Of a DNA stretch of 34,334 nt, positions 17,073-24,742 are shown one piece after another. The first letter of the stretch is position 1. Every line of letters begins with the position of its first letter. The position numbers and the translations under genes are program-made. Under the pieces are notes generated by a model that was not told the DNA's origin, did not search any database, and worked only from the letters and a program-made list of their open reading frames with translations. The DNA is from an uncultured Peptococcaceae bacterium. GTDB taxonomy: Bacteria; Bacillota; Peptococcia; Peptococcales; Peptococcaceae. The DNA lies in assembly GCA_902462325.1 (NCBI GenBank), contig CABQBF010000008.1, positions 1-34,334 of the forward strand. Direction: 5' to 3'.

Positions 17073-17088
17073 TGTTTCACGTGAAACA
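17073..17088. promoter_or_regulatory. parS chromosome-partition site
   Basis: TGTTTCACGTGAAACA, a perfect 16-bp palindrome matching the ParB-binding parS consensus of bacteria (one base from the Bacillus consensus). It lies between the divergent PdxT-like and DUF697 genes. ParB spreading and SMC loading start at such sites, which cluster around the replication origin. Confidence 0.88.
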
Positions 17089-17167
17089 TTTGCAATTTTT
17101 TGAAATGTGACTGTATCAGTTTATGCAACAGCGGGGCAGTGCGGTTCCATTGGCAAAAAGATTCTGC

Positions 17168-17196
17168 TTGCGTATGCAGAACGGCTGATGTATAGT
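17168..17196 (+). promoter_or_regulatory. Promoter of the DUF697 gene
   Basis: TTGCGT, 17-base spacer, TATAGT; 53 bases before the ATG at 17250. Confidence 0.55.
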
Positions 17197-17249
17197 ATAA
17201 GAAAAATCGAAAGCCGATAGAGCATTGCTTGTTGTAGTTAGGAGGAGGG

Positions 17250-17759
17250 ATGGCAGTGTATTTTCCTAAAAATATGGAAGAATTGGAGCAAGTGAAGCAG
17301 GAGTGTATGCAGTTAGTCAATAAACGGGCTCTGTTGTCAGGCGCAGCCGCTGCCGTTCCGTTGCCTGGCGTAGATATTTCGGCCGATATTACCATCATGG
17401 TTGAGTTACTAACAGAAATCAATAAGCGGTTTGGCTTGTCGGAAGAACAAATTGGTCAATTAGATTTGGAACGCAAAAAGGTGCTGCTGGTGATTATATC
17501 TTCCGTAGGTAATGAATTGGCTGGAAAGACAGTTTCGGCTACAGTGGTACGCAGTTTGCTGAAAAAAGTAAGCAGCCGGATTGCCGCCCGTCAGGTTAGC
17601 CGTTTTGTGCCGTTGATGGGACAAGCAGTGTCGGCGGGCATCAGCTTTGCCGCCATGCGCTATCTAGGGCGCAATCACGTCAATCAGTGCTACCAGATTG
17701 CCTTGCGCTACATGAGCCAGATTGATGTGCGATTTACCAGCGATGTGATAGATATTTGA
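17250..17759 (+). CDS. DUF697-domain membrane-associated protein
   Basis: 169 residues. The sequence RALLSGAAAAVPLPGVDISADITIMVELLTEINKRFG and the later segment ARQVSRFVPLMGQAVSAGISFAAMRYLG are the two hydrophobic, Gly/Ala-rich parts of the DUF697 domain, which elsewhere is found at the C-terminus of GTPases or alone in membrane-associated proteins. The molecular role is unknown. The ATG at 17250 has AGGAGG a few bases upstream. The degenerate Fic gene begins 146 bases downstream on the same strand. Confidence 0.75.
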   Translation: MAVYFPKNMEELEQVKQECMQLVNKRALLSGAAAAVPLPGVDISADITIMVELLTEINKRFGLSEEQIGQLDLERKKVLLVIISSVGNELAGKTVSATVVRSLLKKVSSRIAARQVSRFVPLMGQAVSAGISFAAMRYLGRNHVNQCYQIALRYMSQIDVRFTSDVIDI

Positions 17760-17905
17760 TGTAATTGTGCATTGGTGTATCAAATTTATTTACCTTAATT
17801 GCTGTTAAATTGATTGCGACAATTGTCATGAAATTCTTGCGAAGCCTGGATGAATCTGTTAAACTGATAAAAGCAGTTGGATATATAGGACGAAGAGGTG
17901 ATAGC

Positions 17906-19072
17906 ATGGACGCGGCGTTGTTTGCGCGAATGTTTGTAGATTCTGATGTAGTTGATGTGGAGCGGTTAAAAGAAAAATACCCAGAGGCAGATGGGGCAGA
18001 ATTTATGCGGATATTGTATAGCACCATATATCGAGCTTTACCTTTGCGTGATGAATTGGGCCAAGCGTTGATGTATTCGGATTACGTTCGTATGCCGGCT
18101 GACATGCTTAGATTGCTGCTGACACCGCAAAGAAGCGGTCAAATCTATAGTGCCAGAGCGATAGAAGAAGAAATCTGTGCGCTTTTGACTTTGGAGGATT
18201 TGGAGTTCAATCCAGAACATGCGCGCATGATGGTGCGTGGTATGCGGGTGACCAGTGCCATGGATAAGCGGATGAAGGCCTTGAAAAAAGGCATGGAATT
18301 TATTGGCGAGCCTAAAAATAAAATTACGGAAAAACGAATCAATGTGATTTATCAGATGGTGGTGCAGCCTTTTGCAGCAGCTGAGGAGCAATTGTTGCCC
18401 AAACAATATTATCGGCATAAAAATATTGGGCAAGCAGAAGGAGATACTCAGATGCAAGGTGTTTCCTATGAAAAGCTGCCGCAGTGCATGGCTGATTTGG
18501 TGGAATTTATGAATACCGCTGACAATTTGGACGATTTGACAAAAGCAGCGATGATTCACTATTATATATTGTATTTGCAGCCCTATGTTACTGGCAATGA
18601 AACCATGGCGCGATTGGTGTCCTTTTTATATTTGGTGCAACAGGGGTATCCATCAACGCTATTCATATCGTTTACAAAATGTATTGTCCAAAGCCGTTCC
18701 CTTTATGAGCAGACTAAGCAGTTGATGTATAAAAATAAAGCTGAAAGCGGCGTTGTTGATGTAACGCCCTTTTTGCGCTATTATGCAGAGCATGTTTATC
18801 GCAAAGCCGAAATGCCGCTGCCTGTGCCGAAAAATACCATAGAGGCTTGTAAAAGGGCGCAGGACGAAGGCTTGGTCACAGTGCGGCAAAAAGCATTGTG
18901 GGATTTTATTTTGTCCGCCTATGGCTGTGATGAATTTACTGAAACACAGTTATGCTCGGATTTTAAACATATTTCTAATACTACGGTATCGAAATTCCTT
19001 GTGCGGTTTGTCAGCTTAGGACTGATAGAAAAAACGCGCTATAGCGGGCGCTTTAAATATCGGGTAAAATAG
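17906..19072 (+). CDS. Fic-fold protein with degenerate active site
   Basis: 389 residues. The centre (about 130-290) has the Fic fold: GVSYEKLPQCMADLVEFMN, then LTKAAMIHYYILYLQPYVTGNETMARL, then LFISFTKCI. Active Fic enzymes carry H-P-F-x-[DE]-G-N-G-R; here the loop is Q225-P-Y-V-T-G-N-E-T233, so the catalytic His, the metal-binding acid, the second Gly and the Arg are all replaced. AMP transfer is not expected. The C-terminus (about 320-389) looks like a winged helix (FKHISNTTVSKFLVRFVSLGLIEKTRYSGRFKY), so a DNA-binding or sensing role is possible. ATG 17906 follows AGAGGTGAT; an upstream TTG would add 47 residues. Confidence 0.72.
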   Translation: MDAALFARMFVDSDVVDVERLKEKYPEADGAEFMRILYSTIYRALPLRDELGQALMYSDYVRMPADMLRLLLTPQRSGQIYSARAIEEEICALLTLEDLEFNPEHARMMVRGMRVTSAMDKRMKALKKGMEFIGEPKNKITEKRINVIYQMVVQPFAAAEEQLLPKQYYRHKNIGQAEGDTQMQGVSYEKLPQCMADLVEFMNTADNLDDLTKAAMIHYYILYLQPYVTGNETMARLVSFLYLVQQGYPSTLFISFTKCIVQSRSLYEQTKQLMYKNKAESGVVDVTPFLRYYAEHVYRKAEMPLPVPKNTIEACKRAQDEGLVTVRQKALWDFILSAYGCDEFTETQLCSDFKHISNTTVSKFLVRFVSLGLIEKTRYSGRFKYRVK

Positions 19073-19093
19073 TTGTCAATGAAGAATAATAAA

Positions 19094-19130
19094 GAACAAA
19101 GGAACTGTCTAGTGGGCAGTTCCTTTGTTG
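19094..19130 (+). terminator. Terminator-like hairpin after the Fic-fold gene
   Basis: A 12-bp stem ACAAAGGAACTG/CAGTTCCTTTGT (19096-19107 with 19117-19128). The T tail is weak. Confidence 0.65.
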
Positions 19131-19244
19131 CTTGTGGTATATTTATTTTATGTGAACTGGAAAATAAACCTGATTGTCAAACGGCAGCAAACGTCCGTTT
19201 TTCTTCCAGAGCGATATAAAAAGTAAAGTCAAGGAAGGAAAATA

Positions 19245-19279
19245 AAAAGCCCCGAGAAATGAATATTCTCGGGGCTTTT
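19245..19279 (-). terminator. Terminator of the tRNA-Ser gene
   Basis: A 14-bp perfect stem AAAAGCCCCGAGAA/TTCTCGGGGCTTTT (19245-19258 with 19266-19279) close to the tRNA 3' end; on the minus strand it ends in a T run. Confidence 0.88.
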
Positions 19280-19282
19280 CTC

Positions 19283-19372
19283 TGGCGGAGAGAAAGGGAT
19301 TTGAACCCTTGATACAGTTGCCCGTATACACGCTTTCCAGGCGTGCTCCTTCGACCACTCGGACATCTCTCC
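19283..19372 (-). tRNA. tRNA-Ser (anticodon GGA), CCA encoded
   Basis: 90 bases on the minus strand. The acceptor stem pairs GGAGAGA with TCTCTCC, followed by discriminator G and an encoded CCA. The T arm has GGTTCAAATCC, the anticodon loop CTGGAAA gives GGA, and the long variable arm is that of serine tRNAs. It has its own promoter and terminator. Confidence 0.97.
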
Positions 19373-19392
19373 ATGCGCTTTCAGCAAGGAAT

Positions 19393-19421
19393 ATTCTATC
19401 ATGGTTGACAAGTGAAGTCAA
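19393..19421 (-). promoter_or_regulatory. Promoter of tRNA-Ser
   Basis: On the minus strand, TTGACT, 17-base spacer, TAGAAT; the -10 box ends 20 bases before the tRNA 5' end. Confidence 0.82.
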
Positions 19422-19526
19422 GCAGAAAAATAAATTTTTTCAGTGAAATTTTTTTAAAAATGAGGAGTTACATAAATTTATTGAATGAGGCTATAGGCAA
19501 TTTCCTATGTAGATTCTCTTATTCTT

Positions 19527-19536
19527 GTGCTATAAT
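19527..19536 (+). promoter_or_regulatory. Extended -10 promoter of the first Cys-repeat gene
   Basis: A perfect TATAAT (19531-19536) preceded by the TGC extension; the -35 region is weak. The start codon is 50 bases downstream. Confidence 0.7.
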
Positions 19537-19586
19537 GATAATTGTAGGAATGAAGTGGTAGTTATTTTTGAAGGAGGTAAAAAATT

Positions 19587-19790
19587 ATGAATGGTATGGG
19601 ATTAGACAAAGAAACTTGTGAAAATGTGAAAAAGGTTGCTTCCAAATATGGCTACACTGTTGTTTGCGATGAAAAAGAACAGGAACGCGAAGAAGCGGAT
19701 CTGATTTTACCAGCAAGCGAACATTGTGAAAATGTAAAAAAAGTTGCTTCTAAAGTGGGTTACACAGTTGTGTGTGACGAGGAAGCTTAA
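19587..19790 (+). CDS. Small protein of two 19-residue Cys repeats (copy A)
   Basis: 67 residues; I do not recognise the family. It is a 10-residue leader, repeat CENVKKVASKYGYTVVCDE (residues 11-29), a 17-residue acidic linker, a second repeat differing only by Tyr to Val (47-65), and Glu-Ala. Each repeat has Cys-x15-Cys. The two repeat DNAs differ at roughly half their codons but almost only at silent positions, so the peptide is under selection. There is no signal peptide or membrane segment. It has a strong AAGGAGGT site, its own extended -10 promoter and its own terminator, so it is a separate, probably highly expressed gene. A copy with the same layout lies at 24322. Metal binding, redox or a modified-peptide precursor are all possible. 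Confidence 0.85.
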   Translation: MNGMGLDKETCENVKKVASKYGYTVVCDEKEQEREEADLILPASEHCENVKKVASKVGYTVVCDEEA

Positions 19791-19814
19791 TAACATAATA
19801 TTTTTAACAGAAGG

Positions 19815-19870
19815 AAAAGAGCTGTTTGTGAGAAATGCAGGAGATGCATTTTTGGCAAACAGCTCTTTTT
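19815..19870 (+). terminator. Terminator of Cys-repeat gene A
   Basis: A 14-bp stem AAAAGAGCTGTTTG/CAAACAGCTCTTTT (19815-19828 with 19856-19869) followed by T; the loop carries a smaller hairpin (AAATGCA/TGCATTT). Confidence 0.85.
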
Positions 19871-20329
19871 GTTTTGCTGGAAAGTGGATGTGGTCCTATT
19901 TTGTGTCCAACGACAGGGTTTACAGCGTTTGAATGCATAAAATAAAGAAAAATGAATAAACATACATAAATTTGAGAAAATATATACATAATTCAAAAGA
20001 AACGGTGAAGGGATTTTTCTGTAAAAATCCGCAAATAAGGGACATTTGTCTTTTGTATGCAGAACAATTGGATGTAAATTTATAAATAAAATTTGTGCCG
20101 TGGCATTGCATCTTTTGTATAAATTGCCAATAATCTTTGTCTGTTTTACCACTATCGCAGATTTGTAAAAACGGTTATGATAAAGACAAGGGAAAGTTAA
20201 ATATAACTGTTTTTAAATATTAAAACAATTTTATTCCCTGTAAAGCTAGTTTTGGCCAAAACTAAGCGTATTTTTATACGTTCTTTTGCATTATGTAATG
20301 TGCAAAGCATGTCTTGGGAGGACTGTGTT
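19871..20329 (+). promoter_or_regulatory. Regulatory region ahead of the opine-dehydrogenase gene
   Basis: About 460 bases, AT-rich, no gene. It contains TATGAT (20176-20181) in the 15-base string GTTATGATAAAGACA, which recurs exactly in the promoter at 26113-26127, and an 18-bp perfect palindrome TAGTTTTGGCCAAAACTA (20247-20264). The rest shows nothing I can name. Confidence 0.5.
20247..20264. repeat. 18-bp perfect palindrome, candidate operator
   Basis: TAGTTTTGGCCAAAACTA, 66 bases before the opine-dehydrogenase start and 65 bases after the TATGAT element, in the expected 5' leader. Confidence 0.7.
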
Positions 20330-21436
20330 ATGATGGTTAAAAAAGTAGCAATTTTAGGTGCCGGCAATGGTGGCATGACAGCCGCAGCCGACTTAAAAGA
20401 ACAGGGTTTTGAAATTAGTTTATATGAATTACCACAGTTCGGAAGAAATCTGACTGTGATGCAGGAAAAAGGCGGCATTCTGTTGCAGGAGCCCAATGAA
20501 GTTCCAATGAAAGAAGTATTTTTGCCGTTAGATTTAATCACAACGGATATTCAGGCGGCTGTAAAAGATGCGCAGATTGTAATGCTGACCATTCCTGGAT
20601 TTGCGATTGAAGCCTTTGCGGAGGTTTTAGCTCCAGTTGTCAATGAAGATCAGGTGATTTTTTTCAACGGCGCGGCTGCCATGGGGTGTGTGCGCTTTGC
20701 CAATAAAGCGAAAGATATGGGCATCGATAAAAAATTCAAGCTGTGCGAAGTAAATTCCTTGTCCTATGGTACGAGAGGATTTGCCGATGAAGCTCGCGTA
20801 GAATTGACTCTGCGTGTGAAGAAATTATTCTTTGCAGCTTATCCAAAAGAAGATACTGCCGAATTGCTGGATGTTTGCAAACAAATCTATAAATGCTTGG
20901 TTCCTGCCGATAACGTATGGCACACCACGCTGGAAAATGGAAATCCAGAAGTACATCCTGGTCCGTGCATGTTGAACGCTGGCCGTATCGACTATTCCAA
21001 TGGCGAATTCTGGCTGTATCGGGAAGGGATTACCAAACATACGGTTAATGTGCTGCATGCCATTGAACACGAACGGATGGAAGTAGGGAAAGCTTTTGGC
21101 TTTGATTTAGAAGATGCCGTACAAAGCCGGTACCGCAGAGGCTATTTCTCCAATGATAAAGAAGATTTGCAGACATTATTCAATACCAGTGAAGTATTCA
21201 CCAAAATTAAAGGTCCAACAAGCGTAACTGGTCGTTATTTCACAGAAGATATTTCTAACGGTTTAGTATTATGGTCTAACTTAGGCAAGGTTGCCAACGT
21301 GCCGACGCCGAATATTGATGCCGTAATTGTACTGGGCTGCTCTTTATTACAGGAAGATTTCTACAAAACCGGTCTGACTTTGGACAAACTGGGCTTTGGC
21401 GGGATGTCGCTGGAACAGATGGTGAAGGCAGTATAA
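20330..21436 (+). CDS. NAD(P)-dependent opine (octopine/nopaline)-type dehydrogenase
   Basis: 368 residues. The N-terminal Rossmann domain opens KKVAILGAGNGGMTAAADL (GxGxxG at residues 10-15). The C-terminal domain is the octopine-dehydrogenase helical domain, seen in NGNPEVHPGPCMLNAGRID with the family's conserved His, and HAIEHERMEVGKAFG. Family members join or split an amino acid and a 2-oxo acid by reductive amination with NAD(P)H. The gene is followed by an NhaC-type antiporter and a PucR regulator, suggesting catabolism or exchange of an opine or amino-acid derivative; direction and substrate are unknown. The ATG at 20330 (a second follows) has GGGAGGA 7 bases before it. Confidence 0.88.
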   Translation: MMVKKVAILGAGNGGMTAAADLKEQGFEISLYELPQFGRNLTVMQEKGGILLQEPNEVPMKEVFLPLDLITTDIQAAVKDAQIVMLTIPGFAIEAFAEVLAPVVNEDQVIFFNGAAAMGCVRFANKAKDMGIDKKFKLCEVNSLSYGTRGFADEARVELTLRVKKLFFAAYPKEDTAELLDVCKQIYKCLVPADNVWHTTLENGNPEVHPGPCMLNAGRIDYSNGEFWLYREGITKHTVNVLHAIEHERMEVGKAFGFDLEDAVQSRYRRGYFSNDKEDLQTLFNTSEVFTKIKGPTSVTGRYFTEDISNGLVLWSNLGKVANVPTPNIDAVIVLGCSLLQEDFYKTGLTLDKLGFGGMSLEQMVKAV

Positions 21437-21488
21437 TCGTTGGGCAATACGGGTACAAATTAAAGTAAAAATCAACACGTTTCTGTAA

Positions 21489-21555
21489 AAGAAAAGCCTG
21501 GCTTCTTAGTAAAGAGACAGATTGTTTATTTTCAGATTTCAGGCTTTTCTTCCCC
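21489..21555 (+). terminator. Hairpin between opine dehydrogenase and nhaC, possible attenuator
   Basis: A 12-bp stem AAGAAAAGCCTG/CAGGCTTTTCTT (21489-21500 with 21540-21551) with a long 39-base loop, 38 bases before the nhaC start. It could end or tune read-through. Confidence 0.6.
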
Positions 21556-21588
21556 CTTTATGAGATAGAAGGATTGGAGATTGGTTAT

Positions 21589-23001
21589 ATGGAAAAAGAA
21601 AAAAGAAAACCATCACTGTTTGAGGCAGTTTCGTGCTTTATTGTTATGGCTTTGATTATCGGGGTTGGCAAAGGGATTTTTAAACTGGATATTCAACCAT
21701 TATTGTTATTATGTGCGTTTTATGCAGCAATTATCGGTTTACGCCTGGGCTATACATATCAGGAAATGGAACAGGGTGTAACAGAAAACTTCACCGCTAG
21801 CTTACCTGTTATTTATATTCTGATTGCAGTAGGGATTGTAATTGGTACCTGGATTTATTCTGGTACGGTTCCTTACATGATTTATCTGGGCTTAAAGCTT
21901 ATTAGTCCTCAGATGTTTCTAGTTACTGCATGGGCCATTACTGCCATTGTATCTACAGCCACCGGTACGGCCTGGGGCTCCATTGCAACGGCAGGGCTTG
22001 CACTGATGGGTGTTGCCGGTGAAATGGGTATTCCACTAGGCATGGCGGCTGGCGCAGTAATCGCTGGCGGTGTATTTGGGGATAAAATGTCTCCCCTGTC
22101 TGATACCACAAATTTAGCTCCTATGATTTGTAAAGTAGATTTGTTTGACCATATTCGTCATATGTTCTGGACTACCATTCCGGCTTCTTTGGTTGGTTTA
22201 GTTGTTTGGTTTATCGTGGGACAAGGGTTGACTGTCAGTGCAGAAAATTCCGTTAGTATTGCACAGTTATCCGCCAATTTGTCCGCTATTTACAATTTTA
22301 ATCTGTTGCTGTTGCTTCCACCGATTATCGTAATCGTAGGCGCTATGCGGAGAATGCCCACTGTGCCGATTATGTTGCTGTCCTCTGTAGTGGCAATTGC
22401 TTTAGGCATGGGCTGTCATGGGTTCTCTTTTGCCAATGGCATATCGGCTTGTGTAGGTGGTTTCAAAGTAAGCATGGTGACAGCAGCCAGTGCCGCCGAC
22501 GCGATTGCAGCAGAAAATGTAGTAAAATTGTTGACTCGCGGTGGAATTTCCTCAATGATGACCATCGTAAATACCATTATTTGTGCTTATGCCTTTGCAG
22601 GGATTGTGGCCAAAATCGGTTGTTTGGAAGTAATTTTACGCAGCCTGGCCAGCAAGGTAGATTGCCGTTGGAAACTGGTTGGCGTTACTATTATCTGCGG
22701 CGTAATCTTAACCTTTGCAACAGGGGTTGCTTCTGTGCCAATTATCATGATTGGATTCCTGATGAGCGATATGTATAAAGATATGGGTCTGCACGGCGTC
22801 AATTTGTCCCGTACTCTGGAAGATTGCGGCACGATGTTAATTCCATTTGTGCCATGGGGTGCATCGGGTATCTACTATATGGATTTACTGGGCGTTACGG
22901 TTAGTCAGTATGCAATCTGGTGTATTCCTTGCTATTTGTGCATTGTTTTTGCTATGATTTGGGCTGTAACAGGGAAAGGTATTCGATATTTGAATAAATA
23001 G
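21589..23001 (+). CDS. nhaC: NhaC-family Na+/H+ antiporter (first copy)
   Basis: 470 residues, about 11-12 membrane segments. Family hallmarks are STATGTAWGSIATAGLALMGV, GGVFGDKMSPLSDTTNLAP (the Asp/Ser/Thr-rich ion-site loop of NhaC) and the matching second-half loop near SRTLEDCGTMLIPFVPWGASG. NhaC proteins exchange sodium for protons; relatives such as MleN exchange organic acids. Placed directly after the opine dehydrogenase, it may move that pathway's product, an inference. ATG 21589 with GGAG 9 bases upstream; a TTG at 21574 is less likely. Confidence 0.92.
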   Translation: MEKEKRKPSLFEAVSCFIVMALIIGVGKGIFKLDIQPLLLLCAFYAAIIGLRLGYTYQEMEQGVTENFTASLPVIYILIAVGIVIGTWIYSGTVPYMIYLGLKLISPQMFLVTAWAITAIVSTATGTAWGSIATAGLALMGVAGEMGIPLGMAAGAVIAGGVFGDKMSPLSDTTNLAPMICKVDLFDHIRHMFWTTIPASLVGLVVWFIVGQGLTVSAENSVSIAQLSANLSAIYNFNLLLLLPPIIVIVGAMRRMPTVPIMLLSSVVAIALGMGCHGFSFANGISACVGGFKVSMVTAASAADAIAAENVVKLLTRGGISSMMTIVNTIICAYAFAGIVAKIGCLEVILRSLASKVDCRWKLVGVTIICGVILTFATGVASVPIIMIGFLMSDMYKDMGLHGVNLSRTLEDCGTMLIPFVPWGASGIYYMDLLGVTVSQYAIWCIPCYLCIVFAMIWAVTGKGIRYLNK

Positions 23002-23028
23002 AGAGCGAAATCGCTGTAGTGTAAGCAG

Positions 23029-23063
23029 AAAATTCCTGAGAATGCATTCCGCTCAGGAATTTT
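23029..23063 (+). terminator. Terminator after the first nhaC
   Basis: A perfect 12-bp stem AAAATTCCTGAG/CTCAGGAATTTT (23029-23040 with 23052-23063). Confidence 0.82.
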
Positions 23064-23121
23064 CCTGTTTCCAGAAAAGATTGGACGAGTGTGATTTCAT
23101 AAAAAGAAGGAGGCGGACCCC

Positions 23122-24276
23122 ATGGGTATTACAGTAGAAAAGTTTTTAGATATTGTCAGTGACTATAAATTAAAACCAGTGGCCGGAGAAGAAGGCTTAG
23201 ATAATATGACTGAATGGTTCCATTTTGTAGAAGATGCGTATGAGTTGGACCATATCAATGAGAAAGAGCTAATTTTTTCTTCCGGTAGGCATCTGCAAGA
23301 GGAATTGGTATTCCTGCAGTTTATAGAACAGTTGATATCTATGCACTGTAGTGGTCTGGTGGTTTCGTTGGGTTATCATCTTCAGGGAATTCCTTGCAGT
23401 GTAGTGCAATTTTGCAATGAAAAAGAGTTTCCATTAATCAAAGCGCCACAAGGCATAAACATATCCAATGTGATAAAGCTATTTTGCCTGCAGATTTTAG
23501 AGTCGGAAAAAGCCAATAAACAGTTGTTTTCGGCGATGAAAAATGCCATATCCTTTCCACAAAAAACAGAATTATACACACCCACCTTCTTGCAGTATGG
23601 ATTTCGGAAAAAGGAACCCTATACAACCGCTATTATAAAAATCGACCAGATGAATACGCTGGCTGCTTCCGAAGTGCAGTGGATTATAAAATCAATTGAA
23701 CAGCAGTTGCTTTCTGCTGGCGATAAATCTTTTGTGCTGACGATGGAAGATATTTTTGTATTGGTCTTTTCCAATTACATTGACCAAGATATTGGTGAAA
23801 TCATTTTAAAAATCATTGTCCAGCTACGAATGAAGGAATACACGTTTTTCACTGGCGTCAGTCTCAATCTGCCCGGTTTGGAGAAACTGTCTCAAACCTA
23901 TTTGCAGGCCAGACAAACAGTGGATTTGAGTGAAAAGATGGACTGGAAAAACATGCTGGTGCGTTATAATGAGCTGGGCGTTTATCAGTTGCTGTTGGCC
24001 ATTTCTGATAACGAGGCCAAGCGGAACTATTATGATAATATTTTAGGCACATTGGAGCAGTATGATAAAAATAACAGGGCGGATTATTTGGACTTTTTAA
24101 GCACCTATTTAGACTGTAACTGCAATATCAATGAAACGGCCGATAAATTATTTGTGCATCGCAACACCGTTGTGTATAAGATTAAAAAAATCAGTGAATT
24201 GCTGGATTGCGACCTTTCTGAAATGGAAGTGCGGGTAGAGCTTTATCTGGCAAATATGTTGCGAAATATTTTATAG
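23122..24276 (+). CDS. PucR-family transcriptional regulator
   Basis: 384 residues. Residues 1-125 resemble the PucR N-terminal ligand domain (ITVEKFLDIVSDYKLKPVAGEEG...HCSGLVVSLG...FPLIKAP). The middle is a GGDEF-like regulatory domain, and the last 60 residues hold the PucR/CdaR helix-turn-helix: NCNINETADKLFVHRNTVVYKIKKISELL. PucR regulators control purine, amino-acid or carbohydrate-acid catabolism. It lies between the two NhaC genes and most likely controls this locus. ATG 23122 with AAGGAGGCGG upstream. Confidence 0.9.
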   Translation: MGITVEKFLDIVSDYKLKPVAGEEGLDNMTEWFHFVEDAYELDHINEKELIFSSGRHLQEELVFLQFIEQLISMHCSGLVVSLGYHLQGIPCSVVQFCNEKEFPLIKAPQGINISNVIKLFCLQILESEKANKQLFSAMKNAISFPQKTELYTPTFLQYGFRKKEPYTTAIIKIDQMNTLAASEVQWIIKSIEQQLLSAGDKSFVLTMEDIFVLVFSNYIDQDIGEIILKIIVQLRMKEYTFFTGVSLNLPGLEKLSQTYLQARQTVDLSEKMDWKNMLVRYNELGVYQLLLAISDNEAKRNYYDNILGTLEQYDKNNRADYLDFLSTYLDCNCNINETADKLFVHRNTVVYKIKKISELLDCDLSEMEVRVELYLANMLRNIL

Positions 24277-24321
24277 GGAGCTTTGTGCTGCCGTTTGACA
24301 GAAAAGGAGGGAAGAACAGAT

Positions 24322-24549
24322 ATGAAAGGATTGGACCTAAGCGGCTATATAGAAAATGACCAACAGCAGGAGGAATGTGAACACACCAGAGGGGTGGCTT
24401 CCAAATATGGTATTCAGATTGTCTGCAATGAAGAGGAGGCAGAGGAAAACCAACTGGAAATTCATTTGCCGGAGAGTGAATCCTGCGAAAATGAGAAAAA
24501 AGTGACGTCTAAGTATGGCGTACAGCTTGTATGTGATGAGGATGCGTAA
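24322..24549 (+). CDS. Small protein of two 19-residue Cys repeats (copy B)
   Basis: 75 residues; a paralogue of the protein at 19587. The repeats are CEHTRGVASKYGIQIVCNE (19-37) and CENEKKVTSKYGVQLVCDE (55-73), joined by a 17-residue acidic linker ending in LPESES (copy A: LPASEH) and followed by Asp-Ala. The 19-17-19-2 layout is identical to copy A, although only about half of the residues are the same. No signal peptide or membrane segment. AAAGGAGGG precedes ATG 24322. It begins 45 bases after pucR, probably on the same transcript, with the second NhaC-type gene following. Unknown function. Confidence 0.83.
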   Translation: MKGLDLSGYIENDQQQEECEHTRGVASKYGIQIVCNEEEAEENQLEIHLPESESCENEKKVTSKYGVQLVCDEDA

Positions 24550-24610
24550 TAGCGTTGTGTAAAAAATCCAATCTGCGGATTGCATACTCCAGAGGATTGC
24601 AGTATGATAA

Positions 24611-24648
24611 ATAAAACAATGTATGGTTTTGAGCGTGTATTGTTTTAT
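24611..24648 (+). terminator. Inverted repeat after Cys-repeat gene B
   Basis: A perfect 10-bp stem ATAAAACAAT/ATTGTTTTAT (24611-24620 with 24639-24648) with an 18-base loop; all A/T-rich, so a weak terminator or regulatory hairpin. Confidence 0.45.
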
Positions 24649-24742
24649 CATGTTGTTTTGTCAGAGCAATCCATTGCTTTATAAGGAAGGAGCAGATTTT
24701 TGTTCTATTGAAAGCTGGATACGGAGAAAGAAGGTGGTTTCA

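Noticed and set aside
19787..20152. 121-codon minus-strand open frame
   Set aside because: It covers the terminator of the Cys-repeat gene and AT-rich non-coding DNA, with no ribosome site or recognisable domain.
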